Counted from the first letter of the stretch, positions 42,166 through 54,993 are shown. The stretch is 64,000 nucleotides of DNA from Sphaerosporella brunnea (GCA_008704415.1 VXIS01000085.1:62001-126000), one strand, 5' to 3'. Notes: generated from the sequence alone by a model not told the origin. Numbers and translations are program-made.

Positions 42166-44948
42166 GCGGAGGGGTAGGGGATGGGTTGCTAGAAAAAAAA
42201 TATATACAGTGAACCTCTAGCATTTGCAAAGATAATAGACACTGAAAACCCCTCATACGACCAGGGTGAGTAACATTGTAGTCGTGATCACGTTCCCTGT
42301 TCGTTGCTGGGATTCGGGTTGTCCGTTTCACTTGCGCTTCGTCTTTTCCAGGCCATCAACGGTCACTCACTCCAAATTTGGTGGAGCGCTGCTGCCACGC
42401 AGATTAGGTTTGATTTTATCAATTTTTTTATCTCACCGATTTCCCATCACACCGACAGACCTGAACAACAGTCTTTGGCGGTCGGAACAGTGGGCCTCGT
42501 GAACTTATTGTTCAACGACCTGTCACATGCAAAACGGCCTCTGCAAAACCCAATCAACTAAGCCTAATACAGTTTCTTCGAGTGATACTAAATGCTTATG
42601 TATAGTTGAATACAGAGAATCGCACTCGATGCGGTCATTCCGGATCCGGCTTCAAGCCAAAAAGTTCAAGTGGTCACAACCAGAGAGCATAATTTGTTTT
42701 TGAAGTTGCAGGCTGTTATGCATGATGCTTCAAGAACAATTTATCTATGAACATCTTTTTCTACAATTGCCGAAATAAAGACTTGAAGAGATAATCTAAC
42801 ATAGGGTTCAAAGTCGGCGCAGCGTACAATGGAAAAAGACAACCAGCATCATTCCGTGGAATTGTGAGTTTTGCTGGTAATGTCGTCGCCCTGGAGTTGT
42901 CACTTCGAGTAACTATTCTATTATCGGCTGGTATTCTCTTCTTTCTCATACTAGCGCAACGGCTGCAAATATGCCACAGGGTTTAGGTCGAGATCTTTGC
43001 GCTTCAGCTTTATGGGTCCTCCTGAATCCCTCCGCAATCGTCCAGTTTTTAGATTTCTCATGACGTCTGGTGATGCACCCCCCCGGCACCAAAAATACGG
43101 TCCGGAACAGTTTGCGCCGAATTGGGGGCGGCAAAATGAGTGACCAGGTCACGGAGAACATTGAGGCATGGGTTTTGTCAAGCGGACACGCATGGATCGG
43201 TTCTGGTCAACGGCATTTATATTGAAAACATGTGCATCAAGGGCGAACCTCCACTATGGTAAACTATGGCGCCGCCGCCCCCACTACTCACCTACAGCCC
43301 CCCTCATCACGAATATCCAGATAGCGCCGTCGGTATTGTTGGACTTGTTAAGTTAGTCTCGTTCCACTTCCCCCGACATGCCTCAAGTCATCTGCAGAAA
43401 CGCGAAAGCAATGACGGCAGACTGCAGTATATGGCCCACCTGATGATTGGACGTTGCCTAAACGTCTGTGAAGTCAGAAGCGGGGTCTTTACTGTTTGTA
43501 ATCCGTCCAGCATTATCGGCAACTTAGAAATCCGTCAGGCGTGTCTTCACGGAGTAGGGGATGTGCACTCACCATCGTGCATTGATTTAGCCCGATAAAT
43601 GTCCTACTCGGATTCCGTCAAAGACTTGTACTCGGTCACACTGAGTCCCCAGTAGGACTGAGGGGCCCACTCTGTGGGGTGGGTGTTGCTTTCGGTCGTG
43701 GTCGAGTCGATTGCGGGTCTAGCCTGGTCGCTGTTTCGTTGTGCGCGGCCAGTTTGCGCTCCTGGAATGAAGATTGTCATTGTTCATCAAGTGAGTATGG
43801 GCCGGCTCCAAGCGACTTGGGCTTTTTGGGTTGGCATTGGGGACACTGTTCTGAACGGCTTTAACAAAGTATGCATCTTTAAATCCCTCCGAGCTCCTTG
43901 AATCCCAGGAACGTCATGCTAAAGATGCCCATGTAATATCACATCTCAATGTAGGTTTGTCTCCTGTTCCTTCTTGTAGTCGCTTAGCATTTCTGAATAG
44001 GAAAGAGTGCACATGTCCACTTCTAGAACATTGCTCGTTCCCCTTTTTCGGTCGGTGTTCTGGTCCTCCGAGGTCGTTCAGTGAGGTAATCTTCCCGTAA
44101 AGTAAGTTCATTATCTCGTGCCGCTGGCGGCGTACTCGCCCTTTTCTCCTCGTCACTGTCGCGTCATTCATCCTCGCCACATGAAGGGGAGTAACATCTC
44201 CGCATCTAACCTGGCGCACGGGTAGAACCTGCGGCTATGGCGGAAGCCAAAGGCTTGCCACACCCAGCTCGTGTAGTCGCCGTCCTCGTCGGGCATCGTC
44301 TCTTGGCACGGCTTCCTAAATGGGTGTTAGTTGTAGCGCAAAATTGGTTGGTTCTGTGGCGAGACGTACAGGACCAACAGCAGCTGTCGCTGCTGCGACA
44401 TATTCATAGGATTCCTGGGGAGGCTATTCTTCCTCTTCTTGATGATGCCGCTCCTCCCCACCACAATTTCCACCAGCGCGGTGCGGCATGCCTTAGTTCT
44501 AGCCTTGGGTTTTCGCTGTCCATGAGGTGCTGGGTGGTGTTCCGAGTTGATTGGTTGCGTGGGCGTCGATGGGGCTTTGTTCTTCCCCACCCTTCTGTGA
44601 TGAAGTGACTCAGCAAAAGTTAGGATTTCAAGAATCGTTTCTGAAGACGTAACCCTTAAGCACCAACAGTCCCACTATCTGGCTTGCAGGAACTGGATTG
44701 TGCAAGCAGGTGTGATATTGAATGCTTGAGCGGCTCATCATCAATCGGAAGTCCAAAAGTGTGGCGAGCGACATTGGCTACTCGCCATTCAATTTGGAAC
44801 TCGAGACTTTATATAACTCGCTCAAATTATGATCCACCCACAACCAACAATGTGCCCACAACACACGAAAACTCAGTTTGCACAGTGACAACCCGAATAA
44901 AATTCCCTTCCACCACATCCCACGAAAACACTGTTTTCATACTAAAAA
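42166..44948. other. Long intergenic stretch, no supported gene
   Basis: 2.8 kb. Two short plus-strand frames, ending at 42561 and at 43598, share an AVGxVGLVxL stretch and may be fragments of related genes, but neither has more support. No transposon ends found. Confidence 0.45.
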
Positions 44949-45408
44949 AGTAATCAGTAACCCCGCGATCGCTTCATCAACCGCGTTGAGGAGTCAAAGC
45001 TAACATCATCAGTGGCGGGAACCACGAAGACCGCGCTCAACAAGCCCATCACGGGCCGCATCAAAAAGTTCGGCGAAAAGACCCGCGCCACCCCAGCCAA
45101 GGCCGAAGAGAAGCTTTATGGTAAGTCTATATACCTACAGGCTTACTGGAACAGAGCGCTTACGAGCATATCCAGAGAACGACCTCTTCAGTCTTGCCAG
45201 CCGGATTCCCGAAGATGATCCAGACTGCGACCTCTGGCTTTTTACGGATGACGAACTCCAAGACAGGATTTCTGAGGTGGAACGCGTGCTCGAACTTCAC
45301 AACGAGGCTGACAAGGCGGGAAAGAGTGTGCACAAGGTGGCCGAGGTGGACAAGGTCAAGAAGGTGGCGAAGAAGGCGAAGAAGGCGAAGAAGCCGAAGA
45401 AGGCCTAG
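44949..45408 (+). CDS. Small lysine-rich protein, start codon split by an intron
   Basis: The best model uses the A at 44949 joined to TG at 45013-45014, because intron 44950-45012 (GTAATC donor, GCTAAC branch site, CATCAG acceptor) ends inside the ATG. Exon 45013-45120, intron 45121-45175 (GTAAGT, CCAG) and exon 45176-45408 follow, giving 113 residues. A shorter second intron ending at 45154 would also keep frame but is too short. The protein opens MAGTTKTALNKPITGRIKKF, has an acidic middle (ENDLFSLASRIPEDDPDCD, TDDELQDRISEVERVLELH) and a histone H1-like lysine tail (VAKKAKKAKKAKKPKKA). Probably nuclear; function unknown. Confidence 0.62.
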
Positions 45409-46264
45409 AAAGCAACGATGTAGTGATGGGGAAACGAAGGCGGCAATTAATTTTGTCGCTGTTTGAAGGGATTCGCTGTTCGTTTCCTTTCCTTTCTTTG
45501 CTATCTACGAGGTCTTCGTTCTGCTTGTCGGGCGCCAGTGATGCGCGATTGAAGGTCCACAAGGCAAACGCACGACAGTGTCGATTGAGTGCGGTTTTCT
45601 TCATCACAGGTACTACCCACCGTTCAGAGAGGTCGCTAGTTTGACGCGTCTCGACGGACGTTGCAACACGTCGAGGACCGCCGCAAAACGCGGCTAGCGC
45701 GTGTAATTCAACGACGCGCCGACAAGCAGCTTGTTCCATTGCCAGAAATTCAAACCCAATGAATACTCGGACGACAGCGCAGCCGTTGGGCGAATTCAGG
45801 TATCTACACCAATAACATGACTACCACAAACTTCAAGAAACTAGCGTTAATTCTTTAAGTGCTCAGTGATAAAGGTAATTATAACAGCCAGTGGATGCCA
45901 CTTATCATGAACGGGCTTATGGACAAGGGCGCAAAACAGTTTGGGCGCAAAAACAGTATCTTGCCCGATGGTGCCCATACAGATGGACCTCCGATGGACG
46001 CCATATCGCTTGGATATCACTTTGCCACCCTTGTCACCACGGATGGAAAGAAAGCGCAGTACAATTCCGGATGCAGCACAGAATGATATCAAACGTTATT
46101 ATCTTAGTCGGCCACCATGGCAAGGCATAACACCTATCGTTTTGGCCGTGGCTGGCAGGTAGTGGCATCTGCTTCACTGCTGGGTGCTGACAACCGGGTG
46201 CAAATCCAGCGATTAAGATCCAGTCATTGAAAACCCCAGAGGATACAAAACAACATTCCGAGAT
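45409..46264. other. Intergenic, no supported gene
   Basis: 3' region of the lysine-rich gene and spacer. Conflicting short frames on both strands around 45847-46162 are not accepted. Confidence 0.5.
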
Positions 46265-46392
46265 CCATACCATGAGCAGACGGGTACATATCATGAGCGC
46301 ATACAAGCCTTGTCGGGTCCAAATCATGAACAGGTACAAATCTTGGAGGGTACAAATCCTGAGGGGTGCAAATCAAATCGGGGTGCAAGTAT
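46265..46392. repeat. Degenerate ~18-bp tandem repeat in a promoter region
   Basis: About six diverged units around GGTACAAATCNTGA just upstream of a CTATATATAG TATA-like box (46394-46403), about 240 bp before the next start codon. Confidence 0.65.
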
Positions 46393-46633
46393 ACTATATA
46401 TAGCGTCCTCTCTCTCCGTCTGCCCCCTCTTGCTCTCAGTAGTCTTGTGCATTGTCCGATCTCACGACTGCTACCTGGGTCCGAAACACACATATCTACA
46501 GCCGTTCGAGAGTCCTATAGCTTGCCATATCAATTCCGCAAAGAAGCTGAGGTAAGTATATATCCTTGACTCGGAGGCATTGCTTCTATGCCCTGGTCGA
46601 CGTACTCACTAATCATAATTTAGCGCAGTTTTC

Positions 46634-48361
46634 ATGGATCATATACGTCCGCCCCCGCCGCCACCCGTTCTCACCCCGGCGATCATGGGACGTTTTGAGC
46701 GGGGAGCTGATAAATACTTCCCGTCACGTATTATACCCGACCATGCTTCCGTCGCCGCTATCTTCGAAACTGTGGACCCTGTCGATAAAGATTGCTTCGC
46801 GGACTATTTTGTGCGACTACTTCCTGCGCGTCAAGTTTGTGCCACCGATATAGTGAAGGTATCAAGCGTGATCGGAAGAATATTCAGCGTCATGAAGGAA
46901 CGTAAGAAGGCTTTCAGTCAGCTGGAGCTCACTGATTATCTTCGTCAGCTTCCATGCCAACGAGCTGGCGAAATGTTCTTACATTTTTATCGATATTACT
47001 TTGTGGACATGGTAAGTGAACCCCTAAGCGCGGAAAGAACGATTTACTAACAATGTACACAGCTGTGGGTGACACCTGAAATCCGTGCCCAGGTTAGTGC
47101 TAGCGGTGCTCGAGTGCGAAGCGGTGAAGGAACTGGCGTTGCAGGTTCCCCGTCTGGTGGACAGATTGTGTCTGATGCTGGAAACCCGCCGTCAATGGTG
47201 GAGAACGCTCCTTCCGGCTCGCTGGAATGTTCCTCCAACCTCAATCAAAACCAGATCCAGACACTAGACGCTTCTCGTCTTCCGCCACCTGGTAGTGTGG
47301 CCACCCCGGTTGAGACGCAGACCGCTACTGCTGGTCGCGTAACCGCGCCCACCATCCGAAATATTCCTGTGCAGTCTGCACCGATACTTCATCAAGGGTA
47401 CGAAAACCATGGTCTCACGAGCTTGTTGCCAGTTGATGAAAATTCCATCAGGCTGCAGACGGTAATTACCAACACACCGAGACCGCAGCTCCGGGCGCGC
47501 GGTCCCGGTCAGGGCGCACCTCGGGGGTCCACCAACAGGCGCCGTACCGCTCTTTCCCACACTCAGAGCGATCAAGGCGATGCTCCTCTGCCGCGCCAGA
47601 AGAGGGCTCATACTGAGGCCTCGGCCGATATTTCGAAGCGGAGAAAGGCAGATGACCAGAAGCCAGCCGCTCAAACTAGGGTGGCGACAGATTTGGTTAA
47701 AGCTGGGACAGAAATCCCACCTTTCCTCGAACCGAGTGCCGGAAACAAGCACCTCGATTTCTTCGACGCAACACGAGCGAACATCAACCCCGCGGTATAC
47801 AGTGCCCTAACCGCGGAGCCGCTCACCGAAGAACGCGTTTTGCGTCATATCCTTAAGATTCGTGAGCTGATCCAGACCGCGGAGTCGGTGACGAAGGCTC
47901 CTCTGGCCGAATTTGAAGCTTTGGACCGGTTCCATGCCGCTTACCCTGCAGCCGCGGGCGAGCTTCCTTCGTCGTATGTGCTGCAGAACGGTATCTGGGT
48001 GTGGGCACAGGTGTCCTGGGCGCAGTGGAAGCGGGATTTCGACAACGCACCTACATGGCCGTTTCTTGAGTTCGGCGCTTCGGTTCCAGCTGGAGCCCAG
48101 CAGTCTCAAGCGACCGATACGACGGCTGCGCCAGAAGTTATTGAAGTTCTTGACCCTGACGATGCTGATTGGTTGGCTGAGTTTATCTGGAGCGACCGCG
48201 ATCATGTGGTCACAACGTCACCGGACGATCACGCAGCCGGCGAGGATCCACCGGCGCCCCTCGCTGGAGATACGATCTTCTATCCTCCCATATATCTGCA
48301 CTCCGCAAACGCCGATGCGCCAGACACTTCCAACTCCGGCTCGGGCGCCCGCGAGCAGTAA
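46634..48361 (+). CDS. Orphan protein with bipartite nuclear signal
   Basis: Exons 46634-47011 and 47063-48361 with intron 47012-47062 (GTAAGT, ACTAAC, ACAG) give 558 residues. A leader intron at 46552-46623 ends ten bases before the ATG. The N-terminus MDHIRPPPPPPVLTPAIMG precedes a helical domain of about 100 residues (FADYFVRLLPARQVCATDIV, AGEMFLHFYRYYFVDM). The middle is long, polar and Pro/Thr/Gln-rich. RQKRAHTEASADISKRRK gives a bipartite nuclear signal. The C-terminal part looks folded (VLRHILKIRELIQTAESV, YVLQNGIWVWAQVSWAQW) and ends acidic. No family recognised; a nuclear regulatory role is inference only. Confidence 0.75.
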
Positions 48362-50577
48362 GATCCCGAATTGATGATATGACTGGTGGATAATATTTAC
48401 TGGGAGGGGTTTCCTGCGACTGTTGTCTCTGTTTTGTGATTGCCTTTGTTGCTGTTTCGTGTTCGTCCTGTATTGCAATAGGAATAATTTGTCGCAATTG
48501 TATATTTTGTCCAATCGGTGATGTTAGTACCTTCGTGTACTTGGTATCGTAGAGGATACATTGTGTAGTGTGAGAAGTGCTGTAGTTATAACCAATAAGA
48601 AAGCACTGTAGTTACTCTAGGCCAGCTTCAAGACCCGAAGAGGGAAAGAAAGACTTCAATACGATTGATTGGGATGCAAAGCCGTGATTGGGTGAACCAC
48701 GGATGTTAAAAGCAATAAGCACTGATTGGTTTCCATTCCGTAAGGGCTCACTCTGCGCACCGAGGCGCAGTTAGCGATCATAAGCTGTGTTTCTTGGTTG
48801 AGGTTTCATTAGTCCCAATCTGGAAGGGACCTTGTATGATTTTCCTCAGCAATCGCCCCACGGCTCACAATTTTCTCACTTTATTTTTGTCTTAGAAGAT
48901 CCTCGTTGTTTCTTGGCTTTACGTCCTGTAATGACGTGTCAATCTTCGACTGGAATAGCTAGTCCCTGACATAATTTGTTTCCTATGCATGATTGAACCC
49001 TTTCCTAGAACGTCAGTCAGCGTTTGTGAATTCAAGTGCAAAGACCAGGTCTAGAAGGCACGAAACCTGAAGACTGGCATTCCACGTGACAATCACAGAT
49101 TACAAGTAACCATAGAGGATGACATGAATTTAAGCGATTATGGGCGATGAAGAGATGTGAACATCACGGATTATATAACCATATTGAAATTGCCCTCGGC
49201 GCCTTCTTTTCCTCATAATGATCATTATTGGTATCCGCTCTTTCACACGGCTGGAGATTGCTCTCACGTTCCTGTTGTCAAAAGTGGCTAAGCATCCGGG
49301 ACGGTGAGTGGGAGAATTTTGTTTGGGGGTGATGAAATTGGCCGACATTGCGAGCGCCTAGAATGCGCGATAATGCGCGCTTAGCGCTTGGGTGACACTC
49401 CCAACCACACTCTTGACTCATAATATCGCACTCGAAACTTCCCAAAAAGGAGGTCCCGAACACGCTCTCCCCCTGAATTTAGTCTTTGATTGAAAACCAA
49501 CGATGCGAGTCTCACGAATTGCAGCTTGTAGCGCGTTTCGACATGAAATACTCTCGTTGCGTTCATTTTTTGATTTAGATTCATCATAGTCGCATGGGCG
49601 AAAAGAGAACAGATCGGAGATTTTTCTCCCACCAACTGAGTCCACTGTCGTACTCTGATTTCTTTAGCAGAAAAAAATGCCCCTCCCTGGTAGCGAAGTG
49701 CAGTCGGCCCGATTCATTCCGGAGGGACCATGTCGTGCTGGAAGATGTTGACCGATCTAACGGAGTCGACTGTAACTCACATGCCTTGTGGATATATGTT
49801 GACTCACAGTAAACTAGAGCCCACCTGTGCTGACATGACCACCAAGCAATTCTTGAGACTGAAAACAATTGCCTTGTCTCGGCAAACAGCTTGCCTCTTA
49901 AGCGAGTTGTAATAATTAGTGAGTTCTACCTAGTACGGCGTGTTTCATTCATGTTTTTCTGTTTCATCAAATTTCATCGATGTACCCCTTCTATAAAGTG
50001 CTGTCGACGGCGATGACTTCGAGTAGTTCCGCAGGTATACGTTCGATACAATGTACCCGGCAAATCTATCCTAGTAAACGGCGCACGCGACGAGACTTCC
50101 GGCGGCCGCATCGATTCCAACGACTGATACACGTCCTAGATCGTCGTTCGAATAGTACAAAATCAGGAATGAGCGGTTCCCGTCAATGCTTTTGGACACC
50201 TCGACCGGCAAAACGTTGTATTCACTGCAATTACACGAATATAACAGGTAAATACAAAGACAGTTCACAACGAGCAGGAACAAACAGGAGTATATAAATT
50301 TTTAGCAACTAAGAAACAAGAAGAAGCTCAGTCATGGCAAAGTGTCTTGTTCGAAATTCACAATGCACAGTTAACCCAAAGCACCGAGTGATAAACCATG
50401 AACGCAACCCAGTGATAATCCAGCCTAAGTCAAGCAAAACACCAGCGGTCCGCATCATCAGTAGCTACTGCAGTTTGACGACTATTTGACTCCCATTTTC
50501 CTCTTTTGTTCAATTTATCTCATCGCTCCACCACCATATCGACACCAACCCCCACCTCGACTGTTACTGCTTCGAGA
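48362..50577. other. Long intergenic stretch, no supported gene
   Basis: 2.2 kb with only short frames. No inverted-repeat element could be delimited. Confidence 0.5.
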
Positions 50578-51113
50578 ATGTGCAGCTTCGACAGTCCCCT
50601 ATGCGGCACCATCGGCCAACGTCCCCCCAGTTCCTGTGCCAAGGCTACAACCTCCACTACCGCTGACAATTCCCCTCCCTCCAAGGAAGAGGTTTGGGGT
50701 TCCGCCCAAAAGCCCCGCCGCTTCCCAAGACGCCCATCGAGGACCAACAGCGTCGTCGCCGTCGCCTCCGTGGTACCCGTCCTTCCGCCGTGGCCAGAGT
50801 CACCTGGACAACCTATGATCGGTCTCACAAGCCTGACCGATATGGACGCCAAAAGCTGAGCGGTGGTACTTGTTCGATTTTTCGGACAAGTGTCAGTACC
50901 CTCCTCCCCCTAGTTAGCAAATATAGTTACTGATTTGTGATGGTAGACACCCAGCTGAGCCAGTATTTGGAAGCTGTCGCACTTGTCCAGGAGAAAATCC
51001 ACTTCGGTGGTGTCTCCTGGCGGAGGCGGATGGAGAAGGCGAGAACCAACGTCGACAAGGCGCTTGTGCGCACCCCCGATGGAGATAGGTGGCTAGAGGT
51101 CTTCGGGATTTGA
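50578..51113 (+). pseudogene. Orphan gene broken by frameshifts
   Basis: Three frames carry successive coding-like pieces. MCSFDSPLCGTIGQRPPSS to SPPSKEEVWG comes first. FRPKAPPLPKTPIEDQQRRR to WTTYDRSHKPDRYGRQ follows in a second frame. AERWYLFDFSDK comes in a third frame, joined by a good intron (GTCAGT at about 50890 to GGTAG at about 50947) to TQLSQYLEAVALVQEKIHFG and TPDGDRWLEVFGI. The last exon is the most convincing. The shifts fall at the GGGG/CCC and CAAAAG runs, so sequencing error is possible; otherwise the gene is dead. Family unknown. Confidence 0.42.
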
Positions 51114-51134
51114 GGAGGGATGGAGCAGTCTATG

Positions 51135-51161
51135 TTTTTTTTTTTTTTTTTTTTTTTTTTT
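51135..51161. repeat. T27 homopolymer
   Basis: 27 thymidines followed by CCCC; the same length of T run followed by CCC occurs at 2545-2571. Confidence 0.85.
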
Positions 51162-51623
51162 CCCCTCCTGCTGATGGGGTTTTTTTTGGTGTTATGGGGC
51201 AGGGGAGGGTGCGATGGAGTTAGTGTTTCCCTGGTGGGAGGAAGGGAGGAGAGGGGAACGTCCTTCTTTGTTTTCCTCCTTTTTAGATTCTTTTTGCGCT
51301 GTGTTTTTCCTCATACGTACTTGAAGGTGTGCCCAAGCGGTAATTCTCCCCACTCCATCGTTAAGCTATGGGGAAGCAGCCCTCGTACTCCACTCCTGGT
51401 AATCGTAGTTAGTTGCGAGCGCCAGAGGGCGGCGAGACTTCTCATACATACTCTCATAAATCAAGGCTAACGAGGCCGGGCTGGCCAGTACTGGCTGTAT
51501 TCTGGTGCGTTCGGAGGGCAATACCCTGTTAGCGTGGCCAGCTCGCCGATTGACCACTAAAACACTCGCTGGGAGACTAGCCATGCATTTCGGCAAATCT
51601 CAGCACGAAAGCTAGGCGGTTAA

Positions 51624-51802
51624 CCACTAGCAAACAAATACGAGCGAATAAAGGGCGGAGAAAACAAACCCAAAGACTTCCGAACAAGTGAAATGTGATT
51701 TTGTTTGTTCTGTTTTACTGATGAATGTCATAGCTACTTGTTTGGCAGTCTTTTTGTTTTTGTTTTTCACCCATTTGTTCGCTTGTATTGGTTTGCTAGT
51801 GG
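51624..51802. mobile_element. Short inverted-repeat element
   Basis: Ends read CCACTAGCAAACAAATACGA and, inverted, CCACTAGCAAACCAATACAA, extending imperfectly to about 33 bp. Total 179 bp, no coding content. No clear target duplication, so the class is unknown; MITE-like by size and structure. Confidence 0.6.
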
Positions 51803-53619
51803 CTGGTGGTTGATATCTTATCGCGATAATATTTTTTCTTTACCAAACTGCCTGCGTTTGGTGCGGAGATTCACCTAGCGCGTGTTTTAGTGAGCAACTC
51901 GCGAACAGACTGCTTAGCGCACCCGGGTAATAGCGAACCGCCAGGCAGGTCGAACGGACCAGAACATGGCGTAACGGTGGCGCGTTGACGGCAGGATCCT
52001 GGGTTCGACTCTCGGCAACATCTTTTTGCGGGATAGGGAGTGTCTGCGCCCGGTAATCTATCCCTATATGATCGGGTTGGCGTAGCGTTTACCGGTGGCG
52101 TTTTCCAGAGGTTCAACGCTAAATTTCCGACCGTCGGATTTTGGAGCGAAGCGACTGCACAGCTCAACCATTGTGGAGCGGAACTGTGGAGGAGCTTATG
52201 CGACGGTACTGCTGAGCGTGTGTGCGGCGAGGAAAAATGTGGTTGCGAAGCAGTAGAGGAAAGGGAGGAGTTGGGGTCGAGGAGGCAAGACTGTCTCACT
52301 TCCCACACGGACAAATACAATCGTATTCCATTCTACAAATATCGACAATACAAATCTACAGTGTATAGCAGCGTAGTCGCCCCGCAGTATCGTCGCTAAT
52401 GCGCCGGCACGGCTCCGCTCCATAATGGTAGAACCGCGCAGTTGTTGCTTCTGACTTCTTGCACCGCATAAAACAAGTATTGGTGAGTGACTGGCTGTAC
52501 GTCTTCACGTGGGTTGAAAACATGAAGGCTGATGGTGGGATTTAGATGAATGAAGAAAGGGATATGCAGCGTCAAAGCAGGCTGGATGTGGTCCTGGCGA
52601 TAACAATAGCTCGACGTTGGTTGCTCGGAGGGAATTTGCCTTCGCACCATGCACTGTTGGGTTGGGATGTTCGCATTGTCTTTTTTTTTTTTCTTTTTTA
52701 CGCAATTAAACCGTTTCACACACATACGCCCTGACTGCAACGTACATATGGCTTTACATTACGTGGCGCTGGACTAATGACTGCACACCGTGTGGTAGCC
52801 ACACGGGTGTCGACTGCAAGGCTTGCTATTCTCCGTTTTTGGAAGCCGTCCCATCCACCTGGAGCGGTCGTCCATGTGCCCGCAAGCATGAAACATCCTG
52901 CGGTCGGTTTGGCGGTTGTGGCTTGGTCCATAGACTCCGGCAAGCTTTTCTGTGGACAGCAGTTCGGAGCAGCAGCCTACAGCCCGTGCAGGATATAATG
53001 GAGTGACCAAGTTTCCACCTTCAGCTTCCCCGTGTCAGGAGTTGCTGACCTCCGCAGAAATGGAATCCCAAATTCAAGCAGTGTGAAGTTTGGAGGCCTT
53101 AAAACGCACACGCAGACGGTATCCCACATAGTGTTGTTGTGGAGTTGTGCTCGATATTCTACACCTTCTGCAGGGAAAATAGATGGAGTCGGCGTTTCAA
53201 AGAGCAACAAACTTCTGAGACGTACACCCATTACTGTGTCAGGGCCGTTTTCCTTTCACTATCAGTCCCTCAGAGGCACCCCCGATTTCGCTTCACTCCA
53301 GCGGCTGTTTCGTGTTAGGAACGAGCCTCCAGGTCTGATATTTGAAGATAGCGCTTTGCTTGCAAAGTTCCGACAAACGCTTGAACCTGGTAGTCTATGG
53401 GGGCAACTCCAGGTCACGTTCACAGGCACTGTATCACATCCACCTTTTGCTCGTGCTTGGTCCATGGCAGCGCATGCTGATTCAAGGCATGCACAGATTC
53501 CATTCGCAGATACGGGAGTTACTCTAAACCACAGGCGTTTTAACTGCACAGTAGCGCCACCTTCACCAAAGCCAATATGAACGGCGATCCTTCTTCCAAT
53601 CCAGGTCATGTCCCGCCAT
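51803..53619. other. Intergenic, possible SINE-like promoter boxes
   Basis: TGGCGTAACGGT (about 51966) and GGGTTCGACTC (about 52005) resemble pol III A and B boxes, with TTTTT at 52022. No cloverleaf can be drawn. A plus-strand frame of 182 codons (53032-53580) overlaps an antisense frame and has no domain, so it is not called. Confidence 0.4.
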
Positions 53620-53933
53620 CTAGTGAACCCCTCGCGGCGCCTTCAATCCATGCTGCAAATGCAGATGCCGTCGCGCCTTCACGTGCTCCGAGTCCAGCAG
53701 CTCAGTGCCACCTCCCTAAATCAGCGCCGTCAACCCAGCTACCATGGAGCTTACCTACAGTATAGACAAACCCAATAACGGGTTCCGCTTCGGACCGCGA
53801 GCTGACGGTATCCATGTTCCCACACGCCACTGGTGCGGGGTTCGTCGAATCCGGGGATCTCGCACCCAGGGAGCGCGCCGGTGATGGTGCCGGGGACGGG
53901 TTCGAGCCAGAGGCTGGCTTCGAGATTGCTCAT
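53620..53933 (-). CDS. BED-type zinc-finger mini-protein (hAT-derived?)
   Basis: Exons 53759-53933 and 53620-53711 with intron 53712-53758 (GTAGGT donor, GGGAG acceptor) give 88 residues starting MSNLEASLWLEPVPG. The finger reads TSGVWEHGYRQLAVRSGTRY, then WVCLYCGTELLDSEHVKARR, then HLHLQHGL. This is the W/HG...WxCxxC...HLxxxH layout of BED fingers at the N-terminus of fungal hAT transposases. No transposase body follows in frame, so it is either a remnant or a stand-alone DNA-binding protein captured from a transposon. The start could be further upstream. Confidence 0.5.
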
Positions 53934-54993
53934 GATGTGGAGGTTATGGAAATGTTGCTGGAAAAGTGTGGAGATCTGTGGGTATGCAGTGCATGTTCTG
54001 ATCGCACCGCGACGGGGCCATCTCGACGGTAAGATATACACCTTCTTCTTCACACAATTCAAATCGTCCAGAGTGAACTCTTTAAAGGCGCAATTGAAGA
54101 GTCTTGATCTGCGCGTGATCGCCGTTTTCGATCATGCGCTGTCGGCCCCGCACGTGTTCTTCGTTCGAGATCACTGACCGGTCGTCCAGCACAATTTCTC
54201 CCGTATCCTTTTCTTCAAAATCTCCTCATGGAGTGCTGGCACTGTTTCCATCCATGGAACTCCATCAAGTTACTATATGAGTCCCTGGTAGAAATTCTTT
54301 CCCATGGGTCAATGTCCGTCTCAGAAGAGGCCGGCGAGCAGCTGTTCGTTACAACATCGCAGCTTTCAATGCAAACTCCGCGAACTGTGTGCATGCGAAG
54401 ACCAGTGTCACGTGCAATTCCGCATGACGAAATGGACCGTATCCGGCGTTTCAGCACTGCTGATCCAGTGGTCGTCAATACGCGCATTGGTAAAACGGAA
54501 AAAAAAAGGTGTTGCAATGTTCCCCGTCCCATGACTGATCTGTATTTCTTGCAAACAGTTAGCAGTGATGTGCACCTGTGTATTGAAATCGTTTGTGCGG
54601 CACTGAGGGTTTGTGAAGCGTCGATCCTCAGTGCTAGCAGTCCCACGGCCATAGATATCCTGTGGCTATCGTCTGGTTAGCATGTTCAGCAGTGCGTTAG
54701 GGAGTGGAGAAGCCCTTGGCAGAGATGGTAGCCCAGCTGCAATCCTAGTATCTGTTGTTTGAATCAGAAGTGAAACAGCCTTCTTTCCTTGGGAGTTGAT
54801 CGATAGACGAGCGTTCATGTACAAAATTGCATGGGTGTCTACAACGCGTGGTGGGCGTGTTCTGGACGACGTACTACGCATCCCCAGTCAGCATAAAAAA
54901 CAAACCACGGCTAGAGAGATGCCAGCATGCCAGTGTGTCAAGTGGCGTTTCCGATCCAGGGGGGACGTCTAACGGATCACATTTTTTAGTCGT
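53934..54993. other. Intergenic, no supported gene
   Basis: Two long overlapping frames on opposite strands (about 54215-54680) cannot both be real; neither shows a domain. Confidence 0.45.

Noticed and set aside
42300..43600. Two frames sharing AVGxVGLVxL, reminiscent of the start of fungal HeLo domains
   Set aside because: The match is ten residues, the following sequence does not fit the domain and both frames end soon after.
51960..52025. tRNA or SINE from A- and B-box-like words
   Set aside because: No cloverleaf or acceptor stem can be drawn; two short box matches alone are common by chance.
53032..53580. 182-codon plus-strand frame
   Set aside because: Overlaps a similar antisense frame, shows no domain, and sits beside a better-supported gene on the other strand.
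54215..54680. Opposed frames of about 150 codons on both strands
   Set aside because: They cannot both be coding and neither has a domain or convincing start context.
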